A DNA stretch of 64,000 nt from Bin5 sp965116395 (GTDB taxonomy: Bacteria; Chloroflexota; Anaerolineae; Caldilineales; Caldilineaceae), in assembly GCA_965116395.1 (NCBI GenBank), contig OZ220684.1, positions 4,650,001-4,714,000 of the forward strand, written 5' to 3'. The notes below the pieces were generated by a model. That model saw only the letters and a list, made by a program, of their open reading frames with translations, had not been told where the DNA came from and did no database searches. Numbering within the stretch: the stretch's first letter is position 1; each line of letters starts with the position of its first letter. Both the position numbers and the translations under genes were made by a program. This document shows, one piece after another, positions 1 through 9,007 of this stretch.

Positions 1-165
1 CTCTTGCGCTCGACAGCCTTGTCCCAAGCATAACGATTATAGGTTGAAACTTCCGCCTTTCCAGTCACGTTACTCGTCTGTCAACAAGAGTCCGGACCGA
101 GAACGGGACACCTTTGCTCTCGCTGACCCTTTTTTTTCTTTTGGTCCTGCCTATGACAGCATCTT

Positions 166-1014
166 TCATCCTGCTCTTGAACGCTCCGCCGCGCGCATTC
201 TTCGCTGCGCCCGCTCCTGCTGGATCTGCTCGCTCATGCCGGGAAGCGTGCCTTCTCGCAACACACAAATGATCTCCGCCATTATACAGACCGCAATCTC
301 CGCGGGCGTAATCGCGCCAATATCAATGCCGATTGGCGCTCGGACGCGGTCAAATTTCGAGGCTGGTATGCTCTGCTCGCTCTCGAGAAGTTCGAAGACC
401 GCGCGGATGCGCCGGCTGCTTCCGATCATTCCCAAATAGGCGACCGGATCGTCCAGCACCTCCAATAGACAGTCGATGTCATACTGGTGGCCCCGCGTCA
501 CCAGCACGAGATACGTGTCGCTGTCAAAGACATCTTTGCCCTGCCGCAGATCGACCAATGTAGGTCGAAAAGGCCCTGCCACCACCCGATCGGCGGTTGG
601 GAAACGGGCAACATGGGCAAATTGAGGCCGGTCGTCAATTACCGTCACCAGGAAGTCGCACGTCTTTGCAATTGAAGCCAGCGGCACGGCGATATGACCA
701 GCGCCGGCGATTATCAGATGCGGGGGCCGTGCCTGTACCTCGACAAACACAGAAAAACTGCCGTCGTCTTCCGCATAGCTGAACTGCATGTGTTTCTTGC
801 GCTCAATCGCGGTCCGGACATCGTGCAGTACAGCGTTGCACTTTGCTCCCAGTCCCAATGCGCCTGAAGGGCGTCGGTCCGTTTGGGGCCAGACAACTGC
901 ATTGCGACCGACCGCCCCGGCATATACTCCGTCACCCGTTGTGACAGTAACCAGCGCAACAGCCTCTCTATTTTCAATTGCATCAATTAGAGTGCCGAGC
1001 AACTCTTTCTGCAT
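166..1014 (-). CDS. XdhC/CoxI family maturation protein
   Basis: This 282-residue protein belongs to the XdhC/CoxI family, which inserts or protects the sulfurated molybdenum cofactor of xanthine-dehydrogenase and CO-dehydrogenase type hydroxylases. The N-terminal 95 residues are XdhC_CoxI-like. A Rossmann domain begins at the GAGH motif (residues 104-107). The family signatures YLGMIGSSRR and PIGIDIGAITPAEIA lie in the C-terminal half. A second, shorter XdhC-type gene and a MocA-like gene lie upstream on the same strand, so the three probably serve one enzyme whose structural genes are not in this window. The length is normal for the family. The precise target enzyme cannot be told from the sequence. 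Confidence 0.88.
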   Translation of the reverse strand: MQKELLGTLIDAIENREAVALVTVTTGDGVYAGAVGRNAVVWPQTDRRPSGALGLGAKCNAVLHDVRTAIERKKHMQFSYAEDDGSFSVFVEVQARPPHLIIAGAGHIAVPLASIAKTCDFLVTVIDDRPQFAHVARFPTADRVVAGPFRPTLVDLRQGKDVFDSDTYLVLVTRGHQYDIDCLLEVLDDPVAYLGMIGSSRRIRAVFELLESEQSIPASKFDRVRAPIGIDIGAITPAEIAVCIMAEIICVLREGTLPGMSEQIQQERAQRRMRAAERSRAG

Positions 1015-1095
1015 TTCTCACGTGTCTTTCTTATGCGCCCGCCGCCCCTCTTCTTCGGCGAAACATTGGCAGTTGGAAACGCGCCAAAACTTGAG

Positions 1096-1125
1096 TTAGA
1101 CACGCGCCAAACCAGATGCTAGAAT
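1096..1125 (+). promoter_or_regulatory. Candidate promoter of terC
   Basis: TTAGAC (1096-1101) and TAGAAT (1120-1125) are separated by 18 bases, with a TG at 1117-1118 that would make an extended -10. It lies 87 bases upstream of the terC ATG. I saw no yybP-ykoY manganese riboswitch in the leader, although such riboswitches often precede terC-family genes. Confidence 0.45.
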
Positions 1126-1212
1126 CCCTCATATGCACTGAATCGGGCTTGCATCTGCATTTGCTTTGCAGTTGCTGGCCGATTTCCATCCTATCAAGGA
1201 GCCCGCAACAGC

Positions 1213-1986
1213 ATGACCGAACTGTTCCAACCCGAAAGCCTGGTTGCCCTGCTGACTCTTGTTCTGCTCGAAATCGTCCTTGGCATTGACAACGTAATCT
1301 TCATTGCCATCCTGAGCGGAAAGCTACCCGCCCATCAGCAGGCGAAGGCCCGTTCAACCGGTATCGGGCTGGCAGTATTTGCCCGCATTGCGCTTCTATT
1401 CAGCATTACCTGGATCATGCAGCTGACCCATCCTATCTTCACTATCTTCGACCATGGTCTCTCCGGCCGTGACTTGATTCTACTGGTCGGAGGCCTGTTT
1501 CTTATCGGCAAGAGCACTTTCGAAATCCACGAAAAGCTGGAATCAGGGCAACATAGCGGTGCAGCCAAAGCGACGGCAACATTCGCATCCGTCATTGCTC
1601 AGATTATCCTCATCGATTTAGTCTTTTCACTGGACTCGGTTGTCACCGCGGTAGGAATCTCAGGCAATCTCTGGGTAATGGTCCCGGCCATCCTGGTTGC
1701 GGCCGCGGTCATGCTCCTCTTTTCCGGATCGATCGCCTCCTACGTCGAACGCCATCCGACGATGAAGATCCTGGCGCTGGCTTTTCTGATTCTAATTGGA
1801 TTCCTGCTCGTGCTGGAAGGTTGGCTCCACGAAGCTGTCGAGGAACTGCACTTGAAAAACTATGCCTATTTTGCCATGGCATTTGCTCTCGCCGTCGAAA
1901 TGATAAACCTGCGGGTGCGCCAAAAATCGGAACCCGTTCACTTGCACAGCCGCATACCATCCGAGCAGCCGGACGAGGAATCATAG
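1213..1986 (+). CDS. TerC family integral membrane protein
   Basis: This 257-residue protein is a TerC-family membrane protein. Family members have been linked to metal (notably manganese) export and tellurite resistance. The two conserved acidic motifs in membrane helices are present: GIDNVIF near residue 24 and SLDSVV near residue 139. About seven hydrophobic segments are visible and the C-terminal tail is short and polar. An AAGGAG Shine-Dalgarno lies about 10 bases before the ATG. The gene stands alone on the plus strand between two minus-strand XdhC-type genes, so it is probably transcribed by itself. Its ion specificity is not decidable from sequence. Confidence 0.9.
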   Translation: MTELFQPESLVALLTLVLLEIVLGIDNVIFIAILSGKLPAHQQAKARSTGIGLAVFARIALLFSITWIMQLTHPIFTIFDHGLSGRDLILLVGGLFLIGKSTFEIHEKLESGQHSGAAKATATFASVIAQIILIDLVFSLDSVVTAVGISGNLWVMVPAILVAAAVMLLFSGSIASYVERHPTMKILALAFLILIGFLLVLEGWLHEAVEELHLKNYAYFAMAFALAVEMINLRVRQKSEPVHLHSRIPSEQPDEES

Positions 1987-2031
1987 AGCACGGTCAAGGG
2001 TGGCATACCGCATTCTCGCCTTCCGCGCCGG

Positions 2032-2382
2032 TCAGTCCGCCGACTTTTCTCTGTCTGGCGGGGATTCCCCGCCCCAGCGCTCGACGAAAACATCCATAAC
2101 GCCGCCGCAAACACCTAGGCTGTCCATCGAAATATCTTCGGTCAGGTCCACGTGGACGGTGCGCGGAATTCCATCATGGATGACGTCCAACCCGGCGCGA
2201 ATCACATCCGCCTCTCCACAGCCTCCCCCCACTGTTCCCACGTGCCGGCCTTGCGGGTGAATCAGCATCTTGGCGCCAACCTCTCTGGGCACTGAACCTT
2301 TGGCGTCGACAATCGTAGCAACGGCGACTTCCTGCTCGTCGGCCAGCATCTCCTGCAGATGGTGATATAGTGTCGCTGTCAA
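2032..2382 (-). CDS. Short XdhC/CoxI N-domain protein
   Basis: This 116-residue protein consists of only the N-terminal XdhC_CoxI domain, with the family motifs GSVPREVGAKM and GTVGGGCGEADV. The Rossmann domain usually fused to it is absent here and is instead found in the larger XdhC protein at 166-1014. Split arrangements of this kind are known among CO-dehydrogenase-type maturation genes. The C-terminus ends in a polar tail. A copy of the dispersed GC-rich element separates this gene from the upstream mocA-like gene on the same strand. Function is inferred from family membership: cofactor maturation of a molybdenum hydroxylase. Confidence 0.85.
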   Translation of the reverse strand: MTATLYHHLQEMLADEQEVAVATIVDAKGSVPREVGAKMLIHPQGRHVGTVGGGCGEADVIRAGLDVIHDGIPRTVHVDLTEDISMDSLGVCGGVMDVFVERWGGESPPDREKSAD

Positions 2383-2489
2383 GGTGGCTCCCTACCTTTC
2401 CACTTTGTGACTTCCCAGGCGCAGCCTCTCTTGAACCTTGAACGAGGCAAGCCCCGGTATATGTTCTCTTCTCTATTCTATTATATGGG

Positions 2490-2568
2490 CGGTCGGGCCT
2501 TCGGCCCTCCCTTGTGCAGGGGCTGCGCCCCCGCAACGCCCCCCTCCAAAACCATCGCTCACCGACCG
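2490..2568 (+). repeat. Dispersed GC-rich element, copy A
   Basis: This is a 79-bp unit bounded by the inverted repeat CGGTCGG / CCGACCG. Inside are two short GC hairpins: GGGCC-TTC-GGCCC and GGGGC-TGC-GCCCC. It lies between the mocA-like gene and the short xdhC gene. Near-identical copies occur at 8592, 35113 and 48971, and a partial one at 35326. Similarity continues a little beyond the right arm (cctta-ttcca type sequence). Confidence 0.9.
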
Positions 2569-2659
2569 TACGCCCTTATTCCAATTGTGCGGCTTTGCCA
2601 GCCTACATCCGCGCGTCCGCGCCCGCCTGCAATAAGGCCAGGCCTTCAGTCCGATCGCT

Positions 2660-3286
2660 TCAGCTTACCTGTTCATACTCCGCCCGCAGCGACTCATACT
2701 CTGCAGGCAAGTCCATATCTCTGCGCACGCAATCGCTGTCCACGTCAACGTATACGATCTCTCCACTTAAATCAGACAGCAAATCGCGCAGCGTTTGCCC
2801 AGTCGCAAGTCCCATGAGTTCCGCAAAGGACCATTCGGGAATGTAAACGGGATGGCCCCGGCGCCGGTTGTGGCTGGGAACTACGACAGCATCCGGCTCG
2901 GACCGTGCCCGCTCTACAATCTGCCTGATCACCTCTGCCGGAATGTGCGGCTGATCTCCCAAAGCCAGCAGCGCGCCCTGCATTGGCAAACAGGATTCTC
3001 GCAACGCGCCTATTCCCACCTGGTAAGACCGCAGCATTTCATTGCGCCCATAGTCAGGATTGAAAACAACCTTGACAGGTCCACCCTCCAGACGTAGGGC
3101 GATTTCGGCGCCGCGATGACCGGTGACAACCTGTACCGGCGACGCGCCGCCGGCTATGAGCCCAGCGGCAACCGCCTCGATTACAGTTCCGTTCCGCCAG
3201 GGCAATAATGGCTTGAAACGGCCCATTCTGCGACTGAACCCGGCAGCGGCCACTACTGCCGCCACAACTCTTGTTTGCGTCACCAT
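2660..3286 (-). CDS. MocA-like molybdenum cofactor cytidylyltransferase
   Basis: This 208-residue nucleotidyltransferase has the MobA/MocA fold signature AAAGFSRRMGRFKPLL near residues 12-27 and the metal/nucleotide motif ALGDQPHIP near the middle. MocA-type enzymes attach CMP to molybdopterin to make the dinucleotide cofactor of xanthine-dehydrogenase/CO-dehydrogenase family enzymes. The neighbouring XdhC-type genes on the same strand support this role over a GTP-using MobA. A sugar-phosphate nucleotidyltransferase is the main alternative. The start ATG has only a weak Shine-Dalgarno. Confidence 0.82.
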   Translation of the reverse strand: MVTQTRVVAAVVAAAGFSRRMGRFKPLLPWRNGTVIEAVAAGLIAGGASPVQVVTGHRGAEIALRLEGGPVKVVFNPDYGRNEMLRSYQVGIGALRESCLPMQGALLALGDQPHIPAEVIRQIVERARSEPDAVVVPSHNRRRGHPVYIPEWSFAELMGLATGQTLRDLLSDLSGEIVYVDVDSDCVRRDMDLPAEYESLRAEYEQVS

Positions 3287-3745
3287 TGCAGTCTCAATAG
3301 AGGCGGCCGGCGCCCCGGGCCTGAACGAATGACGGCGAGGCGCTCTCGACTAATTCTCCAACTGAACCGGGCTTCGAATTCACATCATGCAACCTGTTCT
3401 GCAACTGTCAAGTGCCCATGTCAATTTGCCCAGTATACCACAGGTAAGCCTGGAATCGGCTGGTCTCGCCCTACCGTAAAACCGTACCTGGCGCTACCGT
3501 TGACTGGAGCTCCGCGACAGACGAGCGCGCGCAGTAACGTTTCACCATTCTGTATCGTCCTGCGCCAGCCAGAATTTACACATGCGATCATTGGTGATCA
3601 GTACAAGCTGCTGTCACTTACGGCTTCACTATACAAAGTGGCGTGCCTCGCCATTTCCGACCTGGGGTCGTCCGAGCAAGTCTCTCCTCGAAGATGCGCT
3701 CGCGGGTTACATAGCTGGATTTCGCCCATCATCCGCATGGAGTGC
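3287..3745. other. Intergenic stretch, no gene seen
   Basis: About 460 bp between the divergent mocA-like gene and the membrane-protein gene. An open frame reads through part of it into the next gene, but the upstream part is Cys/Arg/Ser/Pro-rich and looks non-coding. I see no hairpin or repeat of note apart from the -10 box at its right end. Confidence 0.5.
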
Positions 3746-3751
3746 TATAAT
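3746..3751 (+). promoter_or_regulatory. TATAAT box, likely leaderless start
   Basis: A perfect TATAAT at 3746-3751 ends six bases before the in-frame ATG at 3758. Transcription would therefore start at or next to the start codon. No Shine-Dalgarno precedes that ATG. The -35 region is poor (nothing close to TTGACA at the right distance). Confidence 0.5.
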
Positions 3752-3757
3752 CTTTAT

Positions 3758-4513
3758 ATGCAGGATGCCGTCAAAACTACGCCAAATGGATCACCTGAGA
3801 GACGTCGCTACGACTTGACGAAGGATCCGATCTACTATATCACTTTCGGATTCTTCGCTCTGCTCACAACCGCTCTGCCCGCCGCCTTGGGACAACCCAA
3901 TTTCCTGCCGATCGCGCAGACAGTTGCTATCACTCTCTTTCTGGCCGTGCCTCTTCGGAGAGGTCTGGTAGGCAGAAGCATCCTTGTGCTCTCCGCTTGG
4001 CTGCTGCTGCAGACCCTAATTATGGTCGTGGGAACTGCGCTTCTGCCGGTACTTTTCGAACGTGCAATTCATGACGGTTTTGCCTACCACCGCTCGCTGT
4101 TGGAATGGTCTGTTACCGGACAGGACCTGCCGGGCTGGTTGTTAAACTCCCCTGGAACTCGACTTGTTGAGCTCTTTGGCGTCCTGCTTGGCAGCTTGTT
4201 TTCTGCAGGTCTGGTTGGTCTCTGGTTCCTCATGCGCGCTGTCAATCAGTTTGGCTATGCGGTCGGCCGTCTGTCAATGGAAGGGCCGCCCGGACTGCTC
4301 CTTGGGCTGATGCCTTGGAGGCTGTCGATCATTGCAGGATATGCCGGCTTTATCGTCCTGCTTGCCCAGCCTCTCTTGAACAACACTTGGAATCCAGCCT
4401 TTTACGTTACGAGGCAGCGCCGCCTGATCACTGTTTCCTTTGCACTCGTAGCCCTTGGCCTTCTGCTCGAAGTGACGCTGCCTGGTGTCTGGCGCATGAT
4501 CTGGCCGCTCTGA
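3758..4513 (+). CDS. Six-helix membrane protein, unknown function
   Basis: I do not recognise this 251-residue protein. After a short polar N-terminus it shows about six hydrophobic segments, including ITFGFFALLTTALPAALG, FLPIAQTVAITLFLAV and VELFGVLLGSLFSAGLVGLW. The loops contain no obvious enzymatic motif. The start at 3758 is chosen because a TATAAT lies just upstream and the hydrophobic pattern begins there. An alternative ATG is at 3737 in the same frame, and the frame stays open much further upstream without coding character. The gene is alone on its strand upstream of smc. It may be a YIP1-like or other uncharacterised membrane family. Confidence 0.65.
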   Translation: MQDAVKTTPNGSPERRRYDLTKDPIYYITFGFFALLTTALPAALGQPNFLPIAQTVAITLFLAVPLRRGLVGRSILVLSAWLLLQTLIMVVGTALLPVLFERAIHDGFAYHRSLLEWSVTGQDLPGWLLNSPGTRLVELFGVLLGSLFSAGLVGLWFLMRAVNQFGYAVGRLSMEGPPGLLLGLMPWRLSIIAGYAGFIVLLAQPLLNNTWNPAFYVTRQRRLITVSFALVALGLLLEVTLPGVWRMIWPL

Positions 4514-4769
4514 GCCGCCGCTGAACTGTCTTTGAAAGGCAAAGCTGTGTCAGTTTCCAGAATACCGGCCGCAGAGCCGTCAATATTTCCAGTGGAATTC
4601 GTACCGCACCACGCTTCACCGCCATGCTAGCTAGTATTGTCCTTCTGCCCATTAACCAACGCAGTGCGAGGCCTCACCAACAGTTCGGCTCACGAGCGCC
4701 AGCTATGCGCGTTATAGTTGGAAGCGAGTCGGATCGCGCGGCATTGCCTCTCCCTAGTTTCCTATCCTG

Positions 4770-7700
4770 ATGCTACGAATAAAACGGGTTAGCATAAAAG
4801 GCTTCAAAACCTTTGCCCAGCAGACTGAGTTTACTTTCGGCGCTGGCGTTACGGCTATCGTAGGCCCAAACGGCTGTGGCAAAAGCAATGTTGCTGACGC
4901 GATTCGCTGGTGTCTTGGAGAACAGAGCTTTGGCCTGCTGCGCTCCAAAAAAACGGTTGACGTCATATTTTCGGGGAGCGACCGCAGAGCAAGGCAGGGC
5001 ATGGCTGCTGTGAGCCTCGTCCTCGACAATGAGGGCGGCCAACTCGGCATCGACTTTAGCGAAGTTGAGATCACGCGCCGCGCCTACCGCGACGGTGAAA
5101 ATGAGTATCTCATAAACGGGCAGCGGGTTCGACTGCAGGACATCACCCAGCTCCTCGCGCCCAGTGGATTGGGTAAGCGCGCCTATGCCGTGATTGGTCA
5201 GGGGCTGATCGATCGAGTGCTCAGCCTGCGGCCGGAGGAACGACGAGCGCTCTTTGAAGAAGCCGCCGGTATCACCGGCTACCAGCAGAAGCGTTCCACT
5301 GCGCTGCGCCGTCTTGAGGCGACGCAGCTGAATCTCGACCGCGTTCGAGATATTTTGAGCGAACTTTCTCCCAGGCTCGCCACTCTCAAAAGACAGGCCG
5401 AACGTACCCTCGAAAGGCGTCAAATCGAGTCTGACCTGGAGGACCTTCTCCGCGTCTGGTACGGTTACGAGTGGCACCGTACCCTCACCAGTCTGCGAGA
5501 AGCCCGCCAGAAGGCAGAGCGCGACCAGCACTCCGCCCAAGGGCGCCGTCAGCGAATTGATGCAATTCGCGCCAGCCTCGATGACATTCGAGCCCGCCAG
5601 AACAGGCTGCGCGACTTGCAGAGCGAACAGAGTTGGATCAGCGACGCCCGCCAGCGTCAGATGGCTGAAGTGGTGCGCGGCCTCGCTGTAACCAAAGAAC
5701 GCCTCCGCCATACCTCTTCCCGCCACCAGGAGTTGAAAGACGAATGCAGCGAGCTGCTGGAAAGCAAGAGCTCGGCAAGGGCACGGCTTGAGACACTCCA
5801 GGCGCAATTGGAAGAGATTCACGTCCGGCACAGCACCTGCCAAAGCGCCGTCGATCAGCTGCAGAACCAACTGGCCGAACGGCAAAGGCAGCACAGCGCC
5901 TCCCTGATGCAATGGCGCGAGGCACAGGCAGCTCTGCGCACAAAGGAGAATCAGATTGCCGAGCTGCGCAGCCGTTTGAAGCATCTCGCCGAAAGACGCA
6001 CCTCCCTACAGGGACGACGTGATGACCTTCAGACTGAGATTGGGCAGCGCACTTTGGCCGCCGACCACGCAGCAGCGAATCTGACCACCATGGAAGCGGC
6101 CAGCACCGAACGCGGCACCGACCTCGAATCTGCCCAGGCACGTATCGCCGCCATTACTGATGCCATTGCCGCCGACAATATTGCGCTGGGTGCCGAGGAA
6201 AAGTCGCGGCACAGTGTCCTTCGAGAAATCGAACGCCTACAGACCCGGCTCGACCTCCTGCAGAGAATGCGGGGAGAAGGCGATGGCTACGCCAGCGGCG
6301 TTCGTTCCGTCCTACAGGCATCGCAACAGAACAGACTGGAAGGTGTCCTGGGCACGGTGGCATCGCAAATCGACGTTCCGCCCCGACTCGAAAGGGCTAT
6401 TGAAGTTGCGCTGGGAGCGGCACTGCAGAATGTCATCGTCAGGACGTGGAAGGACGCCCAACTCGCCATCGAATTCCTCAAGAGTTCCGGTGCAGGTCGT
6501 GCCACATTTCTCCCTCTGAATCGACTTCGTTCAGGCGGCCCCATCCCGGCGCCGGAAATCGAGGGCATTATCGGCAACGCCGCCAGATCCGTCGAGTACG
6601 ACACTGAAGTTGCGCCTGCAATCCAGCAGCTCCTGCAGCGAGTCTGGATCGCCGACGATCTGGCAGCGGCACGCCATGCTCTCGACGCGCATTCAGGCGC
6701 CGCCAGGAATGGCCGCCGCCAGCCGCACCGCGCCGGCAACAGTTCCCCTTTACCTACAGTGGTCACATTGGACGGAGATATCATTCGCCCCGGCGGTGCT
6801 GTTACCGGCGGCAACGATGGCCGGCGTCTGCGGAGTTCCGTTTTGGTGTGGGAAAGGGAGGCCCGCGAACTGCCTGCTGAGCTAGAACGGGCCAAGGCCC
6901 GCGAACAGGAGGTAGCAGATAGAACCCAGGCAGCCCGCCATCAGGTCGAAGAGCAAAGAAAAACGCGCACTGAACTCGAGTTACAGATGCAGACGCTCAA
7001 TCACGAAGCGCAGCGGCAGCGGGCAGAGCTGGAGCAAGCCAGGCTTCTCGCCGCGCAGACCAGGCAGGAGGCCGCCTGGAAGCAAGATGCATTCGATCAA
7101 ACCAATCGGGAACTGTCAGACCTGGATTCCCAGGAAGAGCAGTTGGTCCAGGCTTTGAGAGAGTCGACCGATTCCCTGGACGGCACCCGGCAACGCGCCG
7201 ACCTGGCCGAGACGGCCGCGCAGGCCAGTCCTGATGAGATGCTCACTGAACTGGCCGACCAGCGCGCGCAAGCAGCCGCGGCGCGGGAGAATCTGAATAG
7301 CCAGCGTACCCTCCTGGCACAGCAGAAACGAGCATGCGCGCAGGTTGAAAGCCAGCTTCTGTCAAAGACAGATCGACGGGATGGACTGCTCCAGGAGGCA
7401 GAGCAACTGCGAATTGAGATCAGTCGGATAGACTCTGAAGAGCGTAAATTGCAATCAGAAGGAACCGAACACTCGCTTAAGATCGCCGCCTTGGAAACCG
7501 AACTCAAGCAGTTGGAAGAGGAACGGATGCAGGCCGATGCCGAAGAGCGGGCCGGGCAGCAGCTCCTGCTGCAAGACGAATCGGACTGGAACGCGTCTCG
7601 GCTTGCTTTGCAGCGGACTGAAGACAGGTTATCTATCCTGCGCCGCGAGATCAGACAGGATTTCGGGTTGGCGGAAATGGAAGAAGCGGACGGACTGGCC

Positions 7701-8465
7701 TACCAACCACCGCTGCCGCTGCAGACCCTTGTCGCACAATTGCCAGTCATCAGAGAGCTGCCGGCCGGCTTGAAAGATGATGTCAGGGAAACACGTGCCC
7801 GCCTGCGGCGACTGAGCAATGTCAATCCGGAGGCGCCCCAGGAGTATGAGGAAGCGGCAAGCCGCCATCATTTTCTCCAGAACCAGTCCGATGACCTTGA
7901 AAACGCTTCCGGTGACCTGCAACAGGTCATCCACGAATTGGACCATCGTATGGAGGGCGATTTGCGTCGCACCTTCGACGCGGTTGCCGTCGAATTTGTC
8001 GAGTTTTTCAAACTGCTTCTCCGGGGCGGCACGGCGAAGCTTTCAGTGACCGATCCACACGACATCCTGAATACCGGAGTCGAAATCCTTGCCCGTCCAC
8101 CTGGCAAGCGTCCCCAAAGCTTGGACCTGCTCTCAGGCGGCGAGCGCTCATTGACGGCTTGCGCACTGGTTTTTGCTATCCTCCGCGTTAGCCCAACCCC
8201 GTTCTGCGTTCTCGATGAAGTGGATGCTACCCTTGATGAGGCGAACGTCGACCGGCTTCGGGCCGCAATGGAACTGCTCAGCCGCCAGACACAGTTCATC
8301 GTAATCACGCATAACCGCCGGACCCTCGAAATGGCCAACAGCATTTACGGGATTACGATGGGTGATGACGGCGTAAGCCGGGTTATCAGCCTGCGGTTGG
8401 AAAGTGATGAGCTCACTGTCGTTGAGGACGAGGAAGTTGAGCCTGCGGAGGCAATTGCTTTCTAA
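4770..8465 (+). CDS. smc: Chromosome segregation protein SMC
   Basis: This 1231-residue protein is a full-length bacterial SMC, the ATPase core of the condensin-like complex that compacts and segregates the chromosome. The N-terminal head has Walker A GPNGCGKSN at residues 32-40. Two long Gln/Glu/Arg/Leu-rich coiled coils flank a hinge around residues 505-640 (with GVLGTVASQIDVP and a GGAVTGG loop further on). The C-terminal head has the ABC signature LSGGERS near residue 1122 and Walker B CVLDEVDATLDE near 1146. The length is typical. No scpA or scpB lies adjacent. The gene stands alone and is followed by copy B of the dispersed element. Confidence 0.97.
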   Translation: MLRIKRVSIKGFKTFAQQTEFTFGAGVTAIVGPNGCGKSNVADAIRWCLGEQSFGLLRSKKTVDVIFSGSDRRARQGMAAVSLVLDNEGGQLGIDFSEVEITRRAYRDGENEYLINGQRVRLQDITQLLAPSGLGKRAYAVIGQGLIDRVLSLRPEERRALFEEAAGITGYQQKRSTALRRLEATQLNLDRVRDILSELSPRLATLKRQAERTLERRQIESDLEDLLRVWYGYEWHRTLTSLREARQKAERDQHSAQGRRQRIDAIRASLDDIRARQNRLRDLQSEQSWISDARQRQMAEVVRGLAVTKERLRHTSSRHQELKDECSELLESKSSARARLETLQAQLEEIHVRHSTCQSAVDQLQNQLAERQRQHSASLMQWREAQAALRTKENQIAELRSRLKHLAERRTSLQGRRDDLQTEIGQRTLAADHAAANLTTMEAASTERGTDLESAQARIAAITDAIAADNIALGAEEKSRHSVLREIERLQTRLDLLQRMRGEGDGYASGVRSVLQASQQNRLEGVLGTVASQIDVPPRLERAIEVALGAALQNVIVRTWKDAQLAIEFLKSSGAGRATFLPLNRLRSGGPIPAPEIEGIIGNAARSVEYDTEVAPAIQQLLQRVWIADDLAAARHALDAHSGAARNGRRQPHRAGNSSPLPTVVTLDGDIIRPGGAVTGGNDGRRLRSSVLVWEREARELPAELERAKAREQEVADRTQAARHQVEEQRKTRTELELQMQTLNHEAQRQRAELEQARLLAAQTRQEAAWKQDAFDQTNRELSDLDSQEEQLVQALRESTDSLDGTRQRADLAETAAQASPDEMLTELADQRAQAAAARENLNSQRTLLAQQKRACAQVESQLLSKTDRRDGLLQEAEQLRIEISRIDSEERKLQSEGTEHSLKIAALETELKQLEEERMQADAEERAGQQLLLQDESDWNASRLALQRTEDRLSILRREIRQDFGLAEMEEADGLAYQPPLPLQTLVAQLPVIRELPAGLKDDVRETRARLRRLSNVNPEAPQEYEEAASRHHFLQNQSDDLENASGDLQQVIHELDHRMEGDLRRTFDAVAVEFVEFFKLLLRGGTAKLSVTDPHDILNTGVEILARPPGKRPQSLDLLSGGERSLTACALVFAILRVSPTPFCVLDEVDATLDEANVDRLRAAMELLSRQTQFIVITHNRRTLEMANSIYGITMGDDGVSRVISLRLESDELTVVEDEEVEPAEAIAF

Positions 8466-8591
8466 GCCGTAGCTACTAAGCCACAGTGGTTGACCAGCCA
8501 GTCATCCCGGGAACCATTCAAGCTCTTGGTGACGCAACCGGTGTACAGCCGCCGCCATGCTCGCCAGCCGACACGTTGCGAAGAATGCACA

Positions 8592-8670
8592 CGGTCGGTG
8601 AGAGATGGTTTTGTAGGGGGGCGTTGCGGGGGCGCAGCCCCTGCACAAGGGAGGGCCGAAGGCCCGACCG
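8592..8670 (-). repeat. Dispersed GC-rich element, copy B
   Basis: A 79-bp copy in the opposite orientation to the others, bounded by CGGTCGG (8592-8598) and CCGACCG (8664-8670), with both internal hairpins intact. It lies in the gene-free interval 8466-9007 after smc. The rest of that interval carries the promoter of the next gene and nothing else I recognise. Confidence 0.9.
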
Positions 8671-8885
8671 CCCAAAATACAACATTGAGGGGAGAAAAGA
8701 CACTTTTGGTCCCCTCGTTCAGGATTACGAATCAGTTGCGGCTGAGTAGTTACTCTAAGCCTAAGGTTCTCTTAGCCTCATATCAGCTGGGAGGTCCGGA
8801 GCCAGCCGGTGACTTCTCCCTCAAAGGGACAGTCTCGCGCGGCCGGATTTGCTGCGGGAATAGGGCACTGCATACACCCTCTTAC

Positions 8886-8913
8886 TTGCCAGCCATGACG
8901 GAAACAGTATAAT
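8886..8913 (+). promoter_or_regulatory. Candidate promoter of the DUF4399 cytochrome gene
   Basis: TTGCCA (8886-8891) and a perfect TATAAT (8908-8913) are separated by 16 bases. This would leave an untranslated leader of about 90 bases before the ATG at 9008, which has a GGAG Shine-Dalgarno. Confidence 0.55.
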
Positions 8914-9007
8914 TCCCCGTGTATGCATATTGCATTTTGACAAGCTGCTTCGAACATTCTGATTGCAAAGGAATGTACTGCGGAATCTACCTTGACGGAG
9001 CGTCTCA

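Noticed and set aside
1126..1212. Possible manganese riboswitch before terC
   Set aside because: None of the conserved yybP-ykoY sequence blocks is present in the leader.
2438..2846. Short frames over copy A reading MGGRAFGPPLCRGCAPATPP-like peptides
   Set aside because: The same peptide appears wherever the dispersed element occurs (8518, 35102, 48966), because the frame follows the repeat. It has no other coding evidence.
3275..3757. Upstream extension of the membrane-protein frame
   Set aside because: The extension is Cys/Arg/Ser/Pro-rich with no helix or domain. The TATAAT at 3746 argues for the later start.
8486..8912. Plus-strand frames after smc
   Set aside because: They cross copy B of the dispersed element and have no Shine-Dalgarno or family resemblance.
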